A DNA stretch of 64,000 nucleotides from Streptomyces sp. NBC_01454 (GTDB lineage: Bacteria > Actinomycetota > Actinomycetes > Streptomycetales > Streptomycetaceae). The translations under genes were made by a program, and so were the position numbers. How positions within the stretch are numbered: the first letter of the stretch is position 1; every line of letters begins with the position of its first letter. Location: positions 868,001 through 932,000 of the forward strand of contig NZ_CP109460.1 in assembly GCF_036227565.1 (NCBI RefSeq), in the 5' to 3' direction. The notes beneath the pieces are model-generated. The model did no database searches. It saw only the letters and a program-made list of their open reading frames with translations, and was not told the DNA's origin. Positions 8,594-16,754 of this stretch are shown piece by piece.

Positions 8594-9232
8594 TTAACGC
8601 TGGGCGGCCTCGCGCAGGTGCTTGCCCCGCTTGCCGGTCACCGTTCTGACCGGGACCAGCACCAGCCACCACCACTTCGCGCCCGTGGGCGAGACGAAGG
8701 CGAGCGGTACGGCGGCGGCGAAGACCAGCACCGTCGAGGCGAGGTCGGCCACATCGTTGCGGGCGAGGGCGTCGGGCAGTGGCGCGGTCCCCAGCCAGGG
8801 GCGTTTCCACAGCACCACGGCCAGGGCGAGCTGCACGGCTCCCATGGCCGCGACGGCGCCGGAGTAGATGGCCACGGACTGCGGCAGGTCCGGGTACTCG
8901 GCCAGCAGGGTGGTGGGGAACGGCATCAGTGCGACCAACCCCAGGCTCAGCAGCACGAGTCTGATGACCGTCCCGTCCACGTCCCGCACGGAGTGGAAGA
9001 GCTGGTACTGGCCCCGCCAGAACGCCGCGATGACCAGCAGGCTGAGGGCGTACGCCCACACCTTGGGCATCACATCCCTCAGCGCGTGCGCGAAACCGGC
9101 GGAGTCCAGCCCGTCGGGGAGGCTGATGTCCAGCGCCAGCAGCGTCATCGCGATGGCGAACACGCCGTCGGACCACGCGAGGAGGCGGGCCGCGCCCTCC
9201 TCGTCGTCCCGTACTCTCCGGACCTCGTTCAC
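8594..9232 (-). CDS. TMEM175-like (DUF1211) potassium-channel family membrane protein
   Basis: A 212-residue protein with about six hydrophobic segments. The family signature near residue 20 reads LLAWSDGVFAIAMTLLALDI (normally FSDGVFAIAxTLL). Bacterial members form tetrameric K+-permeable channels. Other blocks are FWRGQYQLFHSV and the pair of helices ending in KWWWLVLVPV. Two GTG codons are possible starts; the one at 9232 has seven bases from GGAG and is preferred. It sits between two hydrolase genes on the same strand, with no obvious functional link. Confidence 0.85.
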   Translation of the reverse strand: MNEVRRVRDDEEGAARLLAWSDGVFAIAMTLLALDISLPDGLDSAGFAHALRDVMPKVWAYALSLLVIAAFWRGQYQLFHSVRDVDGTVIRLVLLSLGLVALMPFPTTLLAEYPDLPQSVAIYSGAVAAMGAVQLALAVVLWKRPWLGTAPLPDALARNDVADLASTVLVFAAAVPLAFVSPTGAKWWWLVLVPVRTVTGKRGKHLREAAQR

Positions 9233-9330
9233 CACGCCACTCCAGGATCACCTGCCCCGGAATATTCCGATTGGCCCCTTGTACGTGTTGAGCGGCCCGC
9301 CCGTTGCCCACGAGGGTGACGGCCTCCCCG

Positions 9331-10182
9331 TCAGGCGTTCTTCGCCGTTGCCGTGTCGTGGTGCCGGTTGAGCAGGCGGGTGCGGAGGAGGTCGAGCACC
9401 TCGTCCAGCGCCGCGCGGGTCGGCTGGCCGGGTGCGTCGATGAGGTGCTCGGTCAGCACGGAGTGCGGTGGCAGGACGGCACCGGGGTGGGCGGCGGAGT
9501 CGTCCAGTTCGACGGCGGTGAACGCCGCACCGAGTGCGCGGCGCAGAAAGGCGAAGCGGTCGCCCGGCACCAACCGGTCGCCGCGGAACCGCAGTCCCAT
9601 GACCTGAAGCCCCTCCCGCTCGCAGCGGCCCCGGACGGCGGCGAGGTCTTCGGCGGAGATGTCGATGACGGCGGCCCGCCGCTTGGTGAGGGCCAGCGGC
9701 AGGGACGGCTGGGACAGGACGGGGGCGAGCAGGCGGTCGTCGGCCGCCATGGCCAGGGCGAAGCCGCCGGTCAGACACATGCCGACGGCCCCGACGCCGG
9801 GACCCCCGCAGCGCTGGTGCTCGTGCGCGGCCAGGGCCCGCAGCCAGGTCACCACGGGGGAGGTCCGCCCGGTGGCCAGCACGGTGAACTCCCGGCTGAC
9901 GCACACCTGCCACAGCGACGAGGCCGTGTAGAGCGCGGAGTTCAGCCGGCCGTGGGCTGCGGGGTCGGCATCGCGGCCGGGCGTGCCGAAGAGCACCGGG
10001 AGGACCGCGGTGCAGCCGACGGCGGCCACACGCTCCGCGAACTCCAGCACCTTGGGGGTGATCCCCGGTATCTCCGCCATCACGATCACGGCGGGTCCCG
10101 TGCCGCGGCGCAGGATGCGGCGGGTGGTGCCGTCATGGGTGAAGGTGCCGCGGTCGAATCCGGTCAGGTCGTGATCTGCCAT
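9331..10182 (-). CDS. Dienelactone hydrolase family protein
   Basis: A 283-residue alpha/beta hydrolase of the DLH family. The nucleophile is a cysteine in GMCLTGG (residues near 135), as in classic dienelactone hydrolases. The early block is MAEIPGITPKVLEFAERVAA, and a late His is in DSAAHPG. The usual DLH core is about 240 residues, so termini are slightly extended. It is divergent from the DUF2867 gene across a strong palindromic operator, which implies shared control by a TetR- or MarR-type repressor that is not adjacent in this window. Confidence 0.87.
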   Translation of the reverse strand: MADHDLTGFDRGTFTHDGTTRRILRRGTGPAVIVMAEIPGITPKVLEFAERVAAVGCTAVLPVLFGTPGRDADPAAHGRLNSALYTASSLWQVCVSREFTVLATGRTSPVVTWLRALAAHEHQRCGGPGVGAVGMCLTGGFALAMAADDRLLAPVLSQPSLPLALTKRRAAVIDISAEDLAAVRGRCEREGLQVMGLRFRGDRLVPGDRFAFLRRALGAAFTAVELDDSAAHPGAVLPPHSVLTEHLIDAPGQPTRAALDEVLDLLRTRLLNRHHDTATAKNA

Positions 10183-10218
10183 GGAGTGCCACCGTCCTGG
10201 TCGGCTGTGGGGAGGCCG

Positions 10219-10250
10219 GCCTCATCCATACGGCGCCGTATGGATGAGGC
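10219..10250. promoter_or_regulatory. Perfect 32-bp palindromic operator
   Basis: The half GCCTCATCCATACGGC is followed directly by its exact reverse complement, with no spacer. It lies 37 bp upstream of the dienelactone hydrolase start and beside the promoter of the DUF2867 gene. The central ATACGGCGCCGTAT resembles TetR-family operators. A second related site follows at 10261-10278. Confidence 0.75.
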
Positions 10251-10279
10251 TAGACTTGATCTATACGGCATCGTATAGA
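10251..10279 (+). promoter_or_regulatory. Promoter with overlapping operator for the DUF2867 gene
   Basis: A -35-like TAGACT (10251-10256) and -10-like TATAGA (10274-10279) are separated by 17 bp. The spacer and -10 are covered by a second inverted repeat, CTATACG-GCAT-CGTATAG (10261-10278). It shares ATACGG and CGTAT half-sites with the 32-bp palindrome just upstream. Binding there would block RNA polymerase directly. The predicted transcription start (about 10286) is within ten bases of the start codon, so the mRNA may be nearly leaderless (inference). Confidence 0.6.
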
Positions 10280-10295
10280 AAGAGGCCCGTTGCTC

Positions 10296-10892
10296 ATGAG
10301 ACTCCCCAGAACTGCGCACACCTCCCGTCCCTGGCGGATTCACGAGATCGCCGGCGACTTCCGTGTCGAGGATGTGTGGGCGCTGCCGACACCGGGCGGC
10401 CCCGACGATCTCCCGCGGCTGGTACGCCAGTTGGCGGCCGGTGACGGGGGGCATGCCTCCTCCCCCGTACCGCGCCTGCTCTTCGCCCTCCGCCGGAAGC
10501 TCGGGACGCTGTTCGGCTGGGACACCTCCGACGCCGGACTCGGCGCCCGGGTGCGGACGCTACGGGACCGCTTGCCGGCCGACCTCCGCGAGGGTCCGCA
10601 GGGTCCCGACCTGAGCGGATCCGCGTTCGTCTCCGTCTACCAGACGCACGACGAGTGGGTGTCCGAGATCGCCAACCGGACCGTGCACGCGGTGCGGCAC
10701 ATCGGGTGGGTGCCGGACGGCGCCGGTGGCCATCGCGGCCAGATGGCCGTCCTGGTGAAGCCGAACGGGCTGTTCGGCCGCGTCTACATGGCAGGCATCA
10801 AGCCCTTCCGGTACCTGGGGCTGTACCAGGCGCTGCTGCGCGACATCGGACGGACGTGGCGGACCGGCACAGGCGAGAGGAGCGCGGGCTGA
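10296..10892 (+). CDS. DUF2867 domain-containing protein
   Basis: A 198-residue protein. The DUF2867 pattern is visible as EIAGDFRVEDVWALPTPGGP near the start, LRRKLGTLFGWD in the middle and GIKPFRYLGLYQALLRDIGR at the C-terminus, matching the family's usual YPxLLxxI ending. The fold is related to START/SRPBCC-like domains, but no biochemical function is known. The ATG at 10296 is chosen; an in-frame TTG six bases earlier is also possible. It is divergent from the dienelactone hydrolase and controlled by the palindromes between them (inference). Confidence 0.82.
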   Translation: MRLPRTAHTSRPWRIHEIAGDFRVEDVWALPTPGGPDDLPRLVRQLAAGDGGHASSPVPRLLFALRRKLGTLFGWDTSDAGLGARVRTLRDRLPADLREGPQGPDLSGSAFVSVYQTHDEWVSEIANRTVHAVRHIGWVPDGAGGHRGQMAVLVKPNGLFGRVYMAGIKPFRYLGLYQALLRDIGRTWRTGTGERSAG

Positions 10893-10903
10893 CCGGAGCC
10901 GGT

Positions 10904-10965
10904 GGAGGGCACCTCCCCCGCCAACAGCGCTTCGACGGGCGGGTGTTGGCGGAGGTGCGCCCTCC
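10904..10965. terminator. Long bidirectional hairpin between convergent genes
   Basis: GGAGGGC...CCGCCAACA and TGTTGGCGG...CGCCCTCC form a stem of over 20 bp with small bulges. It lies between the DUF2867 stop and the beta-lactamase stop, so it can end transcription from both sides. Confidence 0.7.
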
Positions 10966-10970
10966 CGGGA

Positions 10971-11888
10971 TCAGGTCAGTGCCGAGGCCAGCAGCGCGGC
11001 CGTTTGGGCGATCAGGGGGTTGTCGGCGGCCGCGTCGGGCGCACGTTTCGTCGTCAGGACGGCCATGAGGACCGGTGAACGGCCGGGCGGCCAGGCGAGG
11101 CCCGCATCGTGGTTGGTGCCGTACTTCCCGCCCGCCGTCTTGTCCGCGACGGTCCAGTCGGACGGCAGGCCGGCCCGGAATTTCTCACCGCCGGTGGTGG
11201 TGGCCAGCATCCACTCGGTGAGCCGCTTGCGGTCGTTGGGGGCCAGCGCGGTGCCGAGGGTGAGGCGCTGATAGGTCTGCCCGATGGCACGGGGGCTGGT
11301 GGTGTCGGTGACGCGGGACGGTTCGGCCGAGTTCAGGTCGGGCTCGTAGCGGTCGAGCCGGGTGGTCCGGTCGCCGGTCGAGCGGCAGAACCGGGTGATC
11401 GCATGCGGTCCTCCCAGTTCACGGAGCAGGAGGTTGCCGGCCGCGTTGTCGCTGTAGGAGACGGCGGCGGAGCACAGGGCCGCGACCGTCATGCCGTGCG
11501 CGAGGTTCTCGGGCTTGCCGGTGATCGGTGTGTAGCCCGCGTCGCTGACGTCCTTCGCGGTGTACCGCAGGCGCTTGGCCAGGAACTCACCGTGGTGATC
11601 GAGGTCCCGCAGGACGGCCGCGGCGGCGAGCGTCTTGAACAGTGAGCACAGGGGGAAGCGTTCGTCGGCGCGGTAGAGCACGCTGCGGCCGGTGTCGGTG
11701 TCGTGGGCGAACACCCCCAGGCGGGCGGAGTGCCGCCGTTCGAGGTCCGCCAGGCGGCGCGAGAGCTGGTCCGTCCGCGGAGTCGCCGCCTGGGCACCGG
11801 CGCCCAGGGGCGTGGCGACGGCCAGTACGGCTCCGGCCCCCAGTGCGAGCACGGTGCGCCGAGAGGTGTTCGATCCTGTGGCCTGCAC
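10971..11888 (-). CDS. bla: Class A beta-lactamase (Tat-exported)
   Basis: A 305-residue serine beta-lactamase. Motifs in order are SxxK as CSLFK, SDN as YSDNAAGN, and the omega-loop Glu as RYEPDLNSAEP. The KTG block is read as DKTAGGKYGT, in which the Gly after KT is Ala. The N-terminal SRRTVLALGAGAVLA is a twin-arginine signal, as in other Streptomyces enzymes. AGGAGG lies only two bases before an ATG at 11892-11894 but eight before an in-frame GTG, so the GTG at 11888 is the preferred start. It lies downstream of a PBP gene and next to blaA/blaB, as in the inducible S. cacaoi system. Confidence 0.93.
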   Translation of the reverse strand: MQATGSNTSRRTVLALGAGAVLAVATPLGAGAQAATPRTDQLSRRLADLERRHSARLGVFAHDTDTGRSVLYRADERFPLCSLFKTLAAAAVLRDLDHHGEFLAKRLRYTAKDVSDAGYTPITGKPENLAHGMTVAALCSAAVSYSDNAAGNLLLRELGGPHAITRFCRSTGDRTTRLDRYEPDLNSAEPSRVTDTTSPRAIGQTYQRLTLGTALAPNDRKRLTEWMLATTTGGEKFRAGLPSDWTVADKTAGGKYGTNHDAGLAWPPGRSPVLMAVLTTKRAPDAAADNPLIAQTAALLASALT

Positions 11889-12034
11889 AGTCATGTCCTC
11901 CTGAAATCAAAGTACTTCGGTTCACAAACCTGCCTGAACGGGGTGGCCGGCCGGTGCTTCCCGCAGAACGGTGCGGCGCCGGCGGACTCTTCCGGGGAGC
12001 GCCGGTGGACCCCGGCACCTCCACCGGTGGCCCG

Positions 12035-13642
12035 TCACTGGAGCGCCGCCTTCATCATCGCGGTGGCGACGGGGCCGGCCAGGCTGCTGCCGGAGACCTC
12101 CGCGCGCGCCGCGTCGGCCTGCTGGACGATGGAGGCGACGGCGACCTTGTGGCCCTCGGCGTTCTTCGCCCAGGAGACGAACCAGGCATAGGGGGTGCCG
12201 CTGTTGTTCACGCCGTTTTGTGCGGTGCCCGTCTTCGCGCCGACCGTGAGCCCCGGGATCTGCGCGCCGGTGCCCGTTCCGGAGTTGACGACGGTTTGCA
12301 TGGCGGACTGGAGCGAGCGGGCGACGGTGGGGGTGACAGGCTTGCTGTACTGCGTGGGCCGGAAGTCCTGGATGCTGTTGCCGCTGCCGTCGGTCAGCTT
12401 GTCGACCATCATCGGCTTCATCAGGGTCCCGTCGTTGGCGATGGCGGCGGCGACCATGGCCATCTGCAGCGGGGTGGCCAGGTCGTCGTACTGCCCGATG
12501 CCCGACATGGCTTCGCCGGCCCGGTCCATGCCGGTCGGATAGACGCTCTTCGCGGCGCGCACGGGGATGTCCAGCTTGTCGGTGTTGAAGCCGAACTTCT
12601 CCGCCATCTGCTGGATCTTGTCCTGGCCGACGGTGTTGGCGACCTTCCCGAAGACGTTGTTGCAGGAGTACTGGAGAGCCACGCGCAGGGTGGCGTCCTT
12701 GCACGGGGCCGAGGGGTCCTCGTTCGGCAGCGAGATGCTGGTGCCGGGCAGCGGGTAGGGGCTGTCCGCGTCCGTGCGGGTGTCGATGTCGGGGTAGGTG
12801 CCGGGCGCGTCGGTCAGGGCCGCGGCGGCGACGACGAGCTTGAACGGGGAGCCGGGGGCCAGGGACTGCCGCATGGCGCGGTTGACGTGGGGCTTGTTCG
12901 TGTCCTTGGCCAGCTTGTTCCAGGCGGCCTGGTCGGCGGGGGCCGAGCCGGCGAAGGACCCGGGGTCGTAGGAGGGGGTCGAGACCATCGAGAGCACCTT
13001 GCCGGTGTCGGGGTCGAGGGCCACCGCGGCGCCGGACTTCCCCTTCAGCGCGGCGTATCCGGCCTTCTGCACCCGGGCGTCGACGGTGGTGCTGACGTCC
13101 CCCGCCTTGGGCTGCTTCTTCATGAGGGTGTCCGCGGGCCGGGCCAGGCGGGGGTCGCTGCCGTCCAGGACCTTGCTGTACACGCCCTCCAGTTGGGTGC
13201 TCCCGTAGATCTGGGAGGAGAACCCGGTGACCGGTGCGTAGAGCGGCCCGTCGGTGTAGGTGCGTTTGTACGCCAGATTCCCGCCGGTCTTCGCGGAGCC
13301 GGTCACCGGGGTGCCGTCGACGAGGATGTTGCCCAGCGGCTGGGCGTAGCGGGCGATGGCCACGCGCGGGTTGTGCGGGTCGGACGCGTAGGTGTCCGCC
13401 TGGAAGAACTGGATCCAGGTGGCTCTCCCCATCACGGCGAGGACCAGGACCAGGAAGCAGACCGCGACCCGGCGCAGGGGCTTGTTCATGCCGGCGCGCG
13501 GCTTGACCGCCGTGGGCCGGCGCCGGGCTGCGGGCCGCTGCCGTCGCGCGCCACGTCTGCGCCGGGGCCACGGCCGCCGGGGCGGCGAGGGCTGCGCCGT
13601 GGCGGGGTCCCCGCGCCGGGGCGAATCGGAAGATGCGGACAT
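12035..13642 (-). CDS. Class B-type penicillin-binding protein (PbpA-like D,D-transpeptidase)
   Basis: About 535 residues with one N-terminal membrane anchor (VAVCFLVLVLAVMGRATW) followed by a dimerisation region and a transpeptidase domain. Catalytic motifs are SxxK as APGSPFKLV, SxN as YSCNNVFG and KTG as GAKTGTAQN. The order and IxVDGxPVTGS block match Streptomyces PbpA-type proteins. Those usually begin at MNKPLRR, which here is at 13489. The 5' end at 13642 adds a Pro/Arg-rich cytoplasmic tail and is uncertain. It lies between bla and blaA, transcribed with bla and away from blaA, so it may be a beta-lactam-induced replacement PBP (inference). Confidence 0.9.
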   Translation of the reverse strand: MSASSDSPRRGDPATAQPSPPRRPWPRRRRGARRQRPAARRRPTAVKPRAGMNKPLRRVAVCFLVLVLAVMGRATWIQFFQADTYASDPHNPRVAIARYAQPLGNILVDGTPVTGSAKTGGNLAYKRTYTDGPLYAPVTGFSSQIYGSTQLEGVYSKVLDGSDPRLARPADTLMKKQPKAGDVSTTVDARVQKAGYAALKGKSGAAVALDPDTGKVLSMVSTPSYDPGSFAGSAPADQAAWNKLAKDTNKPHVNRAMRQSLAPGSPFKLVVAAAALTDAPGTYPDIDTRTDADSPYPLPGTSISLPNEDPSAPCKDATLRVALQYSCNNVFGKVANTVGQDKIQQMAEKFGFNTDKLDIPVRAAKSVYPTGMDRAGEAMSGIGQYDDLATPLQMAMVAAAIANDGTLMKPMMVDKLTDGSGNSIQDFRPTQYSKPVTPTVARSLQSAMQTVVNSGTGTGAQIPGLTVGAKTGTAQNGVNNSGTPYAWFVSWAKNAEGHKVAVASIVQQADAARAEVSGSSLAGPVATAMMKAALQ

Positions 13643-13682
13643 GTACCCGAGGACAGCACCGAAGAGCCGTTCATGTCCAAGA

Positions 13683-13695
13683 TGCAGATCATGCA
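13683..13695. promoter_or_regulatory. Candidate LysR (BlaA) box
   Basis: TGCA-N5-TGCA fits the T-N11-A pattern of LysR-type sites and lies in the divergent gap between the PBP gene and blaA. An AT-rich stretch follows immediately (13695-13722), suited to a promoter. Known LysR regulators bind such sites to activate a divergent target. The assignment is by pattern only. Confidence 0.45.
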
Positions 13696-13728
13696 CATAT
13701 TCATTCGCTTTTGATATTCTTGCTGCTC

Positions 13729-14688
13729 ATGGACCTCCTCGGGCATCTCCGCTGCTTTGTGGCTGTTGCTGAAGAGTCACATTTCGGCCGGGCGGCAGCC
13801 CGCCTGGGCATGGGCCAGCCGCCGCTGTCGCAGCGCATTCAGCGCCTGGAGCGCGAACTGGGCATCCGGCTCTTCGAGCGCTCCAGCCGGCAGGTGACGA
13901 TCACCCACGGCGGCACTTTGTTGCTGTCGGAGGCCCGCGAGATCCTCAGCCGCTCCGACACGCTCCTGGCCACCGCGCGGCGGATTCGCGACGGGGAGAG
14001 CGGACTGCTGCGCGCCGCACTCCCGCCCGACGTCTCCGGCGAGACCATCGCCGCGCTCCTGGCGGACTTCGGTGAGCGTCAGGCCGGCACGGAGCTGGAG
14101 CTGCACGAGCTGACCACCGCCCAGCAGCTCGAACGCTTCGGGGCAGGGCGTCTCGACGTGGGGCTCGTCCACCATCCCTGCGATGTGTCCGGGCTGGAGA
14201 TCGGCCCGCTGCTGCGGCGCGAACTCGGCGTCCTCCTGCGGCACGACCACCCCGCCGCCCGGCTGACCGACGTGCCGCTGGCCGCCCTGGCCGGCCATGA
14301 CCTGGTCCTCTTTCCGCGCGGCGACGCCCCCGCGCTGCACGACGAGCTGCTGACCACCTGCGCCCGCAACGGCTACACCCCGCCCGCCGTCCGCCACGGC
14401 CGGAGCCCCAGCTTCATCCGCGGCCTGATCCTCTCCTCGCAGGCCGTCTCCTTCAGTCCCTGGGACACCCAGCCCGCGCCGCCGCACCCGCAGCTCATCT
14501 GGCGTCATCTGGCCGGCGCCCCGCTGGCCTGGCGGCACTCGGTCGCCTGGCGCCAGGGGCAGCGTGACGCGGCCGTCGACGCCTTCGCCGAAGCGGTCGC
14601 CCGGGCCCTGGGGGGCACTGGCACAGTGGGCCCGGACCAGCCCCTGCCCCCTCTCCACCTACGCCCCACAGCGGAGTACTGGCTATGA
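13729..14688 (+). CDS. blaA: LysR-family regulator of the beta-lactamase locus
   Basis: A 319-residue LysR-type activator. The N-terminal HTH is standard (LRCFVAVAEESHFGRAAARL, GQPPLSQRIQRLERELGIRL), with an effector domain from about residue 90. It is followed by and overlaps (ATGA) a serine-motif protein gene. The pair matches blaA-blaB of Streptomyces cacaoi, where a LysR protein and a penicillin-recognising-type protein induce a divergent beta-lactamase gene. Here a PBP gene is inserted between the regulator and bla. The ATG at 13729 gives MDLLGHLRCF, a normal LysR start. Confidence 0.9.
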   Translation: MDLLGHLRCFVAVAEESHFGRAAARLGMGQPPLSQRIQRLERELGIRLFERSSRQVTITHGGTLLLSEAREILSRSDTLLATARRIRDGESGLLRAALPPDVSGETIAALLADFGERQAGTELELHELTTAQQLERFGAGRLDVGLVHHPCDVSGLEIGPLLRRELGVLLRHDHPAARLTDVPLAALAGHDLVLFPRGDAPALHDELLTTCARNGYTPPAVRHGRSPSFIRGLILSSQAVSFSPWDTQPAPPHPQLIWRHLAGAPLAWRHSVAWRQGQRDAAVDAFAEAVARALGGTGTVGPDQPLPPLHLRPTAEYWL

Positions 14689-15581
14689 CCCGCACCCAGC
14701 AGCAGATCCGAACCGCCTTCGCGGACGCGGCCGTCACGGGCTGGCTGCACGCCTGCGACATCGACACCGGCGCCGAGGTCGGCCTGCACCCCGACCGTCC
14801 GGTGGTCACGGCCAGCGTCCACAAGCTCTGTCTGCTCGTCGCCCTCCACCAACGCGCCGCACAGGGCGACTTCGACCTCACCGAGCAGATCGAGGTGCCG
14901 CCCACCGGCCGCACCTTCGGGCTCACGGGGCTGGGTGCCATGCTCGATCCCGTGCGGATGTCCCTGCGCGATGCCGCCTATCTGATGATGAGCGTCAGCG
15001 ACAACATCGCCGCCGATCTCCTCCTGGAACGCGTCGGCCTCGACGCCGTCAACCGCACCACCACACAGCTCGGCCTGTCCCACACCCTGGCCATCCACAC
15101 CTTCCGTCAGCTCCTCGACACCCTCAAGAAGGACGCCGGGCCCGGCGGCCCCCGGGCGCTGAGCGATCCGCACACCCTCACCCGGCTCACCGCGCTCGAC
15201 CCCGCCCGCACCAACCGCAGCACCCCGCGGGACATGACCCGGCTGCTGGCCCGCATCTGGCGGGACGAGGCCGGCACCCCCGACCACGGCGCGGCCATCC
15301 GCCGGCTCCTCGGCCTCCAGGTCTGGCCGCACCGCCTCGCCTCCGGCTTCCCGTTCGACGATGTGCACGTCGCGGGCAAGACGGGCAGCCTCCCCACCCT
15401 GCGCAACGAGGTCGGCGTCGTCGAATACCCCGATGGCGGGCGCTACGCGGTCGCCGTCTTCACCCGGGCCGCCAACACCGCCGCCACCCTCCCCGCGGCC
15501 GACGCGGTGATCGGCACCGCCGCCCGCATCGCCGTCGACGCCCTCCGGGCACCGGGCACCGCGCGCCGCCCGAGTACGTAG
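14685..15581 (+). CDS. blaB: BlaB-like serine-type beta-lactam response protein
   Basis: A 298-residue cytoplasmic protein with the class A beta-lactamase/DD-peptidase fold. Motifs are SxxK as TASVHKLC, SDN as MSVSDNIAAD, and KTG as VAGKTGSLPT. There is no signal peptide, and the omega-loop Glu motif of true beta-lactamases is not evident. In S. cacaoi BlaB is required for beta-lactamase induction and sits on the inner face of the membrane, without detectable penicillin hydrolysis. The same role is inferred here. It is translationally coupled to blaA. A related alternative is a generic serine hydrolase. Confidence 0.85.
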   Translation: MTRTQQQIRTAFADAAVTGWLHACDIDTGAEVGLHPDRPVVTASVHKLCLLVALHQRAAQGDFDLTEQIEVPPTGRTFGLTGLGAMLDPVRMSLRDAAYLMMSVSDNIAADLLLERVGLDAVNRTTTQLGLSHTLAIHTFRQLLDTLKKDAGPGGPRALSDPHTLTRLTALDPARTNRSTPRDMTRLLARIWRDEAGTPDHGAAIRRLLGLQVWPHRLASGFPFDDVHVAGKTGSLPTLRNEVGVVEYPDGGRYAVAVFTRAANTAATLPAADAVIGTAARIAVDALRAPGTARRPST

Positions 15582-15591
15582 GGCGCGTCCC

Positions 15592-16108
15592 GGTGGCCGG
15601 GGCACGCCTCCATCTCATCGGGCGGCGGCCGCCCGACCTGACCGCGCCGGTGTGGCGCGCGGTGGCCACTCAACTCGCCACCCTTGCACAGCACTTGGAG
15701 GTGCGGGCGCGGGCGGAGCAGTGGCGGTCGCTGGTGCCCGCGCTCCGCGACCGGCCGTCGGATGTGGTCATCGATCACCCGGGGCTGCCGGGGGCGGGTG
15801 CGGAAGCCGACCGGGCCGTGCGCGCGCCGGCCGCCCGCGACCATGTCTGGGTCAAGGTCAGCGCGCCGTACCGATCCCCGCGCGGTGCGGCCGCGGGCAC
15901 GCTCGCCCGCCTGGCCGACGAGGTCGGCACGGCGTGGCTGCTGTGGGGCAGCGACCGGCCCTGGACCCGCCACGAACAGGGGCGCAGCTACCGCGCCTGC
16001 CTGGACTGGATCACCGCCCACCTCGACGCGCAGGCCTGCCGGGCGCTCCTCGGCGGCAACGCGGCCCGGCTGTTGCGGTGGACACCCCGGCGCGGCCGGC
16101 CGGGATGA
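15592..16108 (+). pseudogene. C-terminal remnant of an amidohydrolase-2 (PDC hydrolase/fuconolactonase-like)
   Basis: The frame encodes only the second half of a TIM-barrel amidohydrolase: VVIDHPGLPG, VWVKVSAPYR, LLWGSDRPWTRHEQG and NAARLLRW. All of these are diagnostic of 2-pyrone-4,6-dicarboxylate hydrolase-like enzymes of about 280 residues. The N-terminal half with the first metal His pair is absent. The frame runs straight out of the blaB 3' region, so the 5' part was probably lost when this segment was joined to blaB. A GTG near 15592 could still start translation, but catalysis is unlikely. Confidence 0.7.
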
Positions 16109-16156
16109 CGGCCTGCGGACCGCGGTTCCGGCGCGCGGCCGGTGCGCGCCGCCGGT

Positions 16157-16654
16157 TCATTCGTCGAGGGGCCACAGCGGCTCGATCGGACGGATGCCGC
16201 GCACCCAGGAGCGGTGCAGCAGCGGTAGACACGCCTGCACGCGGACCTGGTCCGGGTCGTTCTCCTCCTCCGGCGCGATGGCCCAGTCCATGGCCGGTGC
16301 CCGCGCCCCGTCGAGGAACCCGCACAACAGCTCGTTCCAGGCGGAGTACGAGCTGCGCAGCACATAGGCGTCCCGCACCTCCAGATCCAGGACGACGACG
16401 CCCGCGGCGAACTGCAGGTCGCTGAGCAGCAGCCGGGCGGTCAGCGCCACCCGGCTGTCCCGGGTGTCCGGTTCGGGCCACGCCCACACCGGTGGCCGGC
16501 CCGCGCAGTCGATCCCCCGGCGCCCCATCTCGGCGGCCATCACCCGGTAGGCCGGGCGCCATGACGAGGGCACAAGATCCCAGTCACCGACCAGCCGCCC
16601 GGTCCGTTCCAGCACCCCGACGACGTCACGGTGCTGCGCCGTCCACAACCGCAT
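16157..16654 (-). CDS. DUF3841 domain-containing protein
   Basis: A 165-residue cytoplasmic protein. MRLWTAQHRDVVGVLERTGR at the start, WPEPDTRDSRVALTARLLLS in the middle and WNELLCGFLDG follow the DUF3841 pattern. The function of the family is unknown. The ATG at 16654 follows GGGGAGAGAGT. A longer in-frame start upstream would add an Arg/Pro-rich segment and is less likely. The neighbour upstream on the same strand is a small membrane protein. Confidence 0.7.
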   Translation of the reverse strand: MRLWTAQHRDVVGVLERTGRLVGDWDLVPSSWRPAYRVMAAEMGRRGIDCAGRPPVWAWPEPDTRDSRVALTARLLLSDLQFAAGVVVLDLEVRDAYVLRSSYSAWNELLCGFLDGARAPAMDWAIAPEEENDPDQVRVQACLPLLHRSWVRGIRPIEPLWPLDE

Positions 16655-16754
16655 ACTCTCTCCCCGCTTTCCTGCGGTCTTCACTCCGGCCTGCCCCGTC
16701 ACGGCCCTCCCTCCCGGCGGGGGCCGCCGCACGCGGCCGCCCGCCGTCCGGCCG

